DNA of 57,889 nucleotides from Flammeovirga sp. EKP202 (lineage in GTDB: Bacteria > Bacteroidota > Bacteroidia > Cytophagales > Flammeovirgaceae), in NCBI RefSeq assembly GCF_014534745.1, contig NZ_JACVVP010000048.1, positions 1 to 57,889 on the forward strand, in the 5' to 3' direction. The notes under the pieces were generated by a model. It saw nothing but the letters and a program-made list of their open reading frames with translations. It did not search any database and was not told the origin of the DNA. Positions 52,977-57,889 of this stretch are shown in pieces; positions within the stretch are counted from its first letter, which is position 1, and the number at the start of each line of letters is the position of its first letter. The position numbers and the translations under genes were made by a program.

Positions 52977-53006
52977 ACATTTTGGCATCTAATGTGAACA
53001 TTTTGG
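52977..53006. promoter_or_regulatory. Candidate AraC operator: ACATTTTGG direct repeat, 21-bp period
   Basis: ACATTTTGG occurs at 52977-52985 and again at 52998-53006, exactly 21 bp apart (two helical turns), about 75 bp before the remnant's ATG. AraC-family proteins typically bind such tandem half sites. The rest of 52906-53336 shows no gene or repeat I can name, apart from the promoter of the next gene, which I cannot place. Confidence 0.5.
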
Positions 53007-53336
53007 TAAGTCGTTAATTTAAAGGGTTTTACAAGTTAATAAATGGGCCGAAACACTGAATAGCATGAAATGTTTTGTGCTGAATTACAGAGCCAAAGTA
53101 CCCACAAGTACAGTTTCGTCACAAATGAATCTGTAAAGTTGTTTTGAATAGGACATGTCAATACGTAAATGTTACCCATAGCTACAACTAAGAATAGTAT
53201 TTCTAATAATTTGCAACATCAATTAAAATCATCAATCAATTTTTTTAGACTACTTATATAAATAAACCTTGTTATTGAAATGATTTGATGATTAATTTAA
53301 GAATGTTCCATTTGTTATGGACAAGAAAAAAGAAGT

Positions 53337-54677
53337 ATGAAAAAAGTTATTCTATTACTACTAGTATTTTTGTCAGTATATAGTGTTCATGCACAATATA
53401 CCGAAACGATGAACCCTAAAGGATTAACCAAAAATCTAGCAAAAGATTTTGGTGTAAAGCCTAATAAACCCGATTTAAATCAGAGTCAGTCTGTGCAAAA
53501 TGCCATTGATGCATTAGCTGAACTGGGGGGTGGTAATTTGGTTATACCTAAAGGGGAATATCTTTTCGGAGATGTATACCTTAAGTCCAATATCCATATT
53601 TTGGTTGAGGCAGGGACGGTATTAAGACCCTATTGGCCAGAAGGAACAAAGGCGAGCTTATTTAATTTCACATCAAAATTCAGTGCTAAAAAACCGTCTG
53701 CTTATATAGAAAATGTAAGTATAAGAGGAGTAAAAGGTCGTTTTGTGGTAGATTATAGCAACCGTATACGCAAAAAAGGAGAAGGCTGTAGAGCAATCAT
53801 AATTAGTATGGTTAAAAATTTCTTAGTTCAGGATATGGATGTGAAAGACAATTTTACTACTTATTGTGGAATGGTCATCAGTCCTGTAAAACAGCATAAG
53901 AAATTGACAGTTGAGGCTACGAAGTCTTGGAAAATTTCAAGAGCTACGAAAGGTACAGTTCGTAACTGTAGACATTTTAATGCTAGCCCTGGCTATGGTT
54001 TAGTACAGATTCATGGTGCGGATGGTGTACACTTCGAAAATCTATACTCATTGGGTGGTGTTACATTAAGATTAGAAACAGGGGCGAATAATCCTCACGT
54101 AGGGGTTTATAATATTACGGGGAAAAATATTTACAATGAAAACGGAAGAAGTGCTTTAATGATGGGACCTCACTCTGCTAAAAATGGAAAAGTTGTAGTG
54201 GATGGAGTAGTGAGTAAAAGTAGTACTTATGCAGTGAACATTGGACAAGCTGGTGTAAAACATGATGCGCCGGATCAAACACCAGGTCATTTCTCAAATG
54301 ATTCGAAGGTGACAAACATTCACGCTATTTTTGGCAAAAATGCTCAAGTTAAAAATCAGTCTATTCATTATGTACCTGAGGAATATTATAATGATTTAAA
54401 GTTGTGGCCTGATAATAAATTCTTAACAGGCCCATCTATAAGTGCTGTAAACAATCATGCGGAGACGTATACTGTTACTGTTGAAAATGTAACGATGGAG
54501 GGTTTTAAATACAATAATGACAAAAAGATATTGACGGCAGAAAATGCTCCCTCAGGTGATAGATGGAAAGTATGGGCAAAATGGAAATCTGATTTTCTTG
54601 ATGATGAACACCGTACAAAAAATGCTGCAGTAGTAATGGAATATGAAATTCCTAGGTCAACTTTAAATATTGAATAA
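53337..54677 (+). CDS. Secreted right-handed beta-helix protein, GH82 (iota-carrageenase)-like
   Basis: 446 residues with signal peptide (SVYSVHAQ). From about residue 45 a parallel beta-helix: QNAIDALAELGGGNLVIPKG, then YLKSNIHILVEAGTVLR and repeated strand turns. QIHGADGVHFENLYSLGGV followed by TLRLETGANN recalls the catalytic region of GH82 iota-carrageenases, where as I recall a Glu and an Asp two residues later (ETD) act. Here Glu247 is kept but the second position is Gly (ETG). So it may be a divergent GH82, an inactive relative, or another polysaccharide hydrolase or lyase of the pectate-lyase-like fold. No SusC/D partner lies next to it. Confidence 0.6.
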   Translation: MKKVILLLLVFLSVYSVHAQYTETMNPKGLTKNLAKDFGVKPNKPDLNQSQSVQNAIDALAELGGGNLVIPKGEYLFGDVYLKSNIHILVEAGTVLRPYWPEGTKASLFNFTSKFSAKKPSAYIENVSIRGVKGRFVVDYSNRIRKKGEGCRAIIISMVKNFLVQDMDVKDNFTTYCGMVISPVKQHKKLTVEATKSWKISRATKGTVRNCRHFNASPGYGLVQIHGADGVHFENLYSLGGVTLRLETGANNPHVGVYNITGKNIYNENGRSALMMGPHSAKNGKVVVDGVVSKSSTYAVNIGQAGVKHDAPDQTPGHFSNDSKVTNIHAIFGKNAQVKNQSIHYVPEEYYNDLKLWPDNKFLTGPSISAVNNHAETYTVTVENVTMEGFKYNNDKKILTAENAPSGDRWKVWAKWKSDFLDDEHRTKNAAVVMEYEIPRSTLNIE

Positions 54678-54711
54678 GTAGAAAATGATGCTTATTTATT
54701 GCTAATGGAGC

Positions 54712-54870
54712 GAATGTTAAGCATTAGTGTCATTTGTGACCTACAGAACTGCATTTCTTTTTTTCTTCGTTTTTGTTTCAAGACAAAAATTAAGAAGAAG
54801 GAAGCTTGGAAATATATCCTATAGAGTCTAGTAAAATAGGAATTGAAAGCTAACGAAAACTTAGTTTACA
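54712..54870. repeat. Family A arm and truncated family D copy
   Basis: GCGAATGTTAAGCATTAGTG + TCATTTGTG (54712-54740) is a worn family A arm. TTTTTCTTCGTTTTTGTTTC + AAGACAAAAATTAAGAAGAA (about 54768-54808) matches the right end of family D. The sequence after it (AAAGCTAACGAAAACTTAG) also resembles the flank of the 36524-36725 copy. Confidence 0.55.
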
Positions 54871-54891
54871 CCAGAATCATGGAAATAAAAA

Positions 54892-54936
54892 TACCCCTCT
54901 TTATTATTGATCCTTATACCAATAGTAAAGAGGGGT
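54892..54936. terminator. Bidirectional terminator between convergent genes
   Basis: TACCCCTCTTTA pairs with TAAAGAGGGGTA (12 bp), and TATTG/CAATA extends the stem inward. A-rich sequence precedes it. It serves the convergent beta-helix and M23-like genes. Confidence 0.8.
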
Positions 54937-54956
54937 AAGTCATTATAGAGATTAAT

Positions 54957-55907
54957 CTATAGATCTTTTTTCTTTTTATTCCATTTTTTCAACTCTCTTC
55001 TTGAAAATTCTTTTGTGATAAGTTCTTCTGATTTTTGCGTAGTATAGTAATTTCCTCTGACCAAATGTTCATTACCGTTTTCAGTAAAGAAATAGGGATG
55101 AATATAAGCATACGGAGTAGTTTGATCTTTTAAGGTTTTGGCTTGAGGCATGATCTCAAATACCTCCCGGTAAAATACTGAAATTCTAAGTTGGTACCGA
55201 TCGCTTCGATCATAGTGTGTCAAACGTCCTAGTTGATCATCAGGATTAACCATATCTCCGGGCTCGACATAAACCTCATCACCGTCAAAGCCTTTATAGT
55301 TCGCAAAGGTATCGTCTTCATGTTCGATCAGTATAGAATTGACTTCACTTTTATAAGAAAGAGATTTACTTCGGTCGGATTCATTATCTTTTTCTACTTT
55401 TACGACTATTCCTTTACGCATGCTGTAGACTACCTCTGCACTCTCACAATTAAAACTGTATGCCGTGAAATTCTTAGCCTCTTTTTGGTTGAAATATTTG
55501 GCACCAAGATGAGTAAGTGTCTGACATCTTACATTAAACCCTTTCTTAAACGGAAGCATATAAATAAAAGTAGTATCAGGTTTTGCATTTGGATTACCCA
55601 TAAAATAACTGTAAGAATAGCTGCAATTCACCGATTTATTTTCATCAATAGGACGTAGTCTAACTAAAGTACCACTCATGCCTCTTACCACTTTGCCTGT
55701 AGGCGGGGTATTACAATTAGTATAGCTCTTGAAGTTTAGACTGATATAATAACTCCCAGGAACGTTTTTCTCAAAATTGATTTCAACACTATTATCATCA
55801 TTTCTTTTAGTGTTGACAATGATGGCTTCATCTTGTGCAAAAAGAGTAAAATGATTAAATACTTTTTCATTAGAAATGAAGTTTTTTTTTGGTAAGTGGT
55901 ATGACAT
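54957..55907 (-). CDS. M23 (LytM-like) domain protein, probably non-catalytic
   Basis: 316 residues. The N-terminal half is beta-rich (EINFEKNVPGSYYISLNF) with many Cys. The region about 160-270 has the LytM order: VYSMRKGIVVKVEKD, then SILIEHEDDTFANYKG and YVEPGDMVNPDDQLGRL. The metal ligands of active M23 peptidases are not seen: the first His/Asp motif is absent and the HxH strand reads YQLRISVFY. A signal peptide is also missing at the annotated ATG, so the start may be wrong, or the protein stays inside. The C-terminus is very basic (KKWNKKKKDL). Confidence 0.6.
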   Translation of the reverse strand: MSYHLPKKNFISNEKVFNHFTLFAQDEAIIVNTKRNDDNSVEINFEKNVPGSYYISLNFKSYTNCNTPPTGKVVRGMSGTLVRLRPIDENKSVNCSYSYSYFMGNPNAKPDTTFIYMLPFKKGFNVRCQTLTHLGAKYFNQKEAKNFTAYSFNCESAEVVYSMRKGIVVKVEKDNESDRSKSLSYKSEVNSILIEHEDDTFANYKGFDGDEVYVEPGDMVNPDDQLGRLTHYDRSDRYQLRISVFYREVFEIMPQAKTLKDQTTPYAYIHPYFFTENGNEHLVRGNYYTTQKSEELITKEFSRRELKKWNKKKKDL

Positions 55908-56259
55908 TTTTTAATTTGATGTTTAATAACATTTAGAGCAATTCATTGAAAATAAAAGAGGAATGTTAGTTCAAGTTTTTCAACTCATCATCACATGTAG
56001 ATGAAGTTTGCTTTAAATAAAATTATTAGAAAACTCAAAGATCGGATGACAGGTTTAAAAAACAAGTCTTTTCCCTCTTAGAATTCATGAACAAATAAGG
56101 AATTATTTCTTCCTCATTATAGAAAAAAATTAATGTATTTAGGGGTGAAATATAATCCCCACTGATTTCTTTCAAATCCTTTTCGTCGTAATAGTTTGCA
56201 TCATTAATTTTTAATTAGAAATGAAAATTAAATCAATGATTTATAATTGTAGTCTAGTT
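55908..56259. other. Intergenic region without recognised features
   Basis: 352 bp between two minus-strand genes. AT-rich. No repeat of families A-D, no hairpin with a T tail and no convincing small gene was found. Confidence 0.4.
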
Positions 56260-57075
56260 TCATTGCTTTTTGAAAAAAATAGGATAAACATAATTGGGAG
56301 GAGTTGCTTTTCCCCTTCGATATATAACATCCCATTCTGGAATAGATTTAAGTACTCTTATGGCTTCAAGGTTGATGAGAGAATCAGTCCCATGAAGAAT
56401 TTCCACTTCTTTGACCTTTCCCTCCTCTGAAACATCAGTGACTCTTACATAAACCTTTATCTTGGAAACTGAATCAAATACAGCCAAATTAATATTGTTG
56501 TAATCTATATTTTCATCAAAGAATTGATACAATAAGTTAAGCTGGGTAGTGTATTTACTTCTTTTTGATTTCGAATTATCATAGTCTTTTACTTCCAATA
56601 GGACACCTTCTTTAAAGAAAAATTCCTTTTCGTACTCACAGACCGTTGAATAACTGCTGTAATCATAAAATAATTGTTTCCCATAAGGTGCCAATATGGA
56701 AAAATTTACCCAGTCTGCAAGGATTATATCATTGTAACTCCAATCAGTAAAAACTGAAGATAAGTCTAACTCTCCCCCAATTTCATTTTCCAGTTTGATG
56801 AGATACAATTTGTCATCAATAATCTCCCAAAAAGCAATATAACCTCTCCAACATGCTGTAGACAAGAATTCAAATTCAGGCCTTTCTTTCCCTTCAAAAT
56901 AACTTTCTAAAGGATGACAATGAATAGCAAATGTATCTTCTTGATAGATTAAATAATCTGGAAATTGAGGAGTTCCATAGCTTGTGTTTTGCGTAAATGA
57001 TAGGAGGATGAGCGAGTATAGGAAGATATGTACATTTATTTTTTTGTGTTTGAAATGTAGTTTACTTGCCTCCAT
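56260..57075 (-). CDS. Secreted protein with a TonB C-terminal-like domain
   Basis: 271 residues. Signal peptide after a basic start (HIFLYSLILLSFTQNTSYG). The first mature part (FPDYLIYQEDTFAI, then CWRGYIAFWEI) resembles a module common in Bacteroidota exported proteins. The last 70 residues (KVYVRVTDVSEEGKVKEVEI, then LINLEAIRVLKSIPEW and PIFFKK) match the TonB_C fold. It lacks the membrane helix and Pro-rich region of true TonB, so an energising role is doubtful. The upstream gene overlaps it by 14 nt. Confidence 0.75.
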   Translation of the reverse strand: MEASKLHFKHKKINVHIFLYSLILLSFTQNTSYGTPQFPDYLIYQEDTFAIHCHPLESYFEGKERPEFEFLSTACWRGYIAFWEIIDDKLYLIKLENEIGGELDLSSVFTDWSYNDIILADWVNFSILAPYGKQLFYDYSSYSTVCEYEKEFFFKEGVLLEVKDYDNSKSKRSKYTTQLNLLYQFFDENIDYNNINLAVFDSVSKIKVYVRVTDVSEEGKVKEVEILHGTDSLINLEAIRVLKSIPEWDVIYRRGKATPPNYVYPIFFKKQ

Positions 57076-57808
57076 ATTTTCTAAATGATATTATTGTTTG
57101 GTAGATTCCGTATCCAATGAAGATCCTAGACAAAAGAACAGTGATATTGGTTTGCCATGTGTTTGAGTTATCATCTAATCTTAATTTTGGAAAAGAGGTA
57201 ATAAAGTTTGTAAAGTGATTTAACCCAATTAAAAAACCTTCTTTTGTCTCTTCAAATGAAAAGTCAAAACCCCAATAAAAATATTGAGGAGACAGTGTTG
57301 AATTGTAAATACAAAAAAATAAAAAGCTAATAATTAATGTAAAGGCTACTCCACGAATCCAGCTAATTCCATGGTTATTTGAGATGAAGTTAAGATACAA
57401 TAATATCTTATCTGTACCGAAGTTAAGTTCTTTCCTGAGATAATACATTTCTTTAGCTTTAAATTGTAATGCTAAGTTTTTGTTTCCCTGTTTCTCCAAA
57501 GCAATTTTTAATTGTCGATATGTTTCTCTATAATATATGCTTTTATTGATATTTTCATGTTTTGCAATTGTAAAACCTAGTTTAGGACTTCTGGTTTCAG
57601 TTTGTATTGCAATTGGGAATGTAGAATTAGAAAGGAGAATATTACTTACATTACTTTTAGCAATTACAACTTCGCTAAATCTTTTTAAATCAACATTTAT
57701 GAATTCAGTTGAATTTATGTTTGAATCACTTATTAGTAATAGGTTGTATTTTTGGTTTAGGATTATATTACTAATTGTTAAATAACCATGGTTTTGAAAG
57801 TTTTTCAA
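57062..57808 (-). CDS. Membrane protein with pentapeptide-like N-terminus, possibly frameshifted
   Basis: 248 residues from a TTG at 57808. The N-terminus has repeated short beta turns (SDSNINSTEFINVDL, AKSNVSNILLSNSTF), like pentapeptide-repeat proteins. It continues with YYRETYRQLKIALEKQGNKN, often seen before membrane domains, and two membrane helices. No ATG lies in this frame. An ATG at 57852 opens the next frame as MKIQNFKRAIAQLSF and stops at the T-run just before the TTG. One extra T would join both into one protein starting at 57852. So this is either a frameshifted gene, a sequencing slip, or a true TTG start. Confidence 0.6.
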   Translation of the reverse strand: MKNFQNHGYLTISNIILNQKYNLLLISDSNINSTEFINVDLKRFSEVVIAKSNVSNILLSNSTFPIAIQTETRSPKLGFTIAKHENINKSIYYRETYRQLKIALEKQGNKNLALQFKAKEMYYLRKELNFGTDKILLYLNFISNNHGISWIRGVAFTLIISFLFFCIYNSTLSPQYFYWGFDFSFEETKEGFLIGLNHFTNFITSFPKLRLDDNSNTWQTNITVLLSRIFIGYGIYQTIISFRKYGGK

Positions 57809-57889
57809 AAAGATAACTGAGCTATCGCTCTTTTAAAATTTTGAATTTTCATTTCTTTGACAGAAAGCCGATCTTTCTCCTATGAAAAG

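Noticed and set aside
55233-55658. Plus-strand 141-codon frame
   Set aside because: Antisense to the M23-like gene, with no start context or recognisable domain.

Overview
The window reads as a chromosomal segment of a marine, polysaccharide-degrading member of the Bacteroidota. SusC/SusD pairs, giant hybrid two-component regulators, formylglycine sulfatases, Bacteroidota lipoprotein signals, TAnnTTTG-type -7 boxes and an almost complete lack of Shine-Dalgarno sequences all point there. A Flammeovirga-like cytophagale is my best guess, but that is inference. No rRNA, tRNA, CRISPR array or transposase was seen.

Region 1 (about 0.25-41 kb) is a large beta-mannan utilisation locus. It holds three secreted sulfatases (250-1869, 2423-3967, 29441-31213), two GH26 and two GH5 mannanase-type enzymes (4049-5116, 21994-23118, 28104-29441, 31553-32620) and a minus-strand SusC-SusD-surface lipoprotein operon (20018 to 13255). 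It also has a cation symporter (23134-25017), a GH130_1 mannosylglucose phosphorylase (25432-26637) and a cellobiose/mannobiose 2-epimerase (26802-28016). Together they encode a known route: mannan is cut to mannobiose, imported, epimerised to mannosyl-glucose and phosphorolysed to mannose-1-phosphate plus glucose. The sulfatases suggest a sulfated mannan as substrate. Three large beta-propeller sensors flank or close the locus. One is a canonical hybrid two-component protein (5430-9416), one has a SpoIIE phosphatase output (32804-36310), and one has a receiver whose phosphoacceptor Asp is Glu (36847-40878).

A foreign-looking, AT-rich two-gene cassette (9513-13020) sits between the first regulator and the SusCD operon. 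Its first gene is a long alpha-helical protein of unknown family. The second, overlapping gene has an N-terminal PD-(D/E)xK nuclease-like site and a helical C-terminal half. It is the best candidate here for an undescribed, possibly defensive, system.

Region 2 (41-53 kb) is mostly housekeeping and accessory genes on the minus strand: a HupE/UreJ-like membrane protein and a COG0523 metal GTPase; an NmrA-like reductase, an SMR exporter and a Crp-like regulator; a patatin; an MbnH/MbnP-like di-heme and copper protein pair; ThiD and TenA; and an AraC regulator with a small membrane protein and the remnant of a short-chain dehydrogenase behind a 21-bp-spaced direct repeat.

Region 3 (53-58 kb) has a secreted beta-helix protein resembling iota-carrageenases (GH82), a degenerate M23-like protein, a TonB-C-domain protein and a membrane protein that may be frameshifted.

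At least four families of intergenic palindromic repeats (called A-D here) fill most gaps between the mannan genes. Some fold into multi-hairpin elements, and one supplies the stop codon of the epimerase gene.
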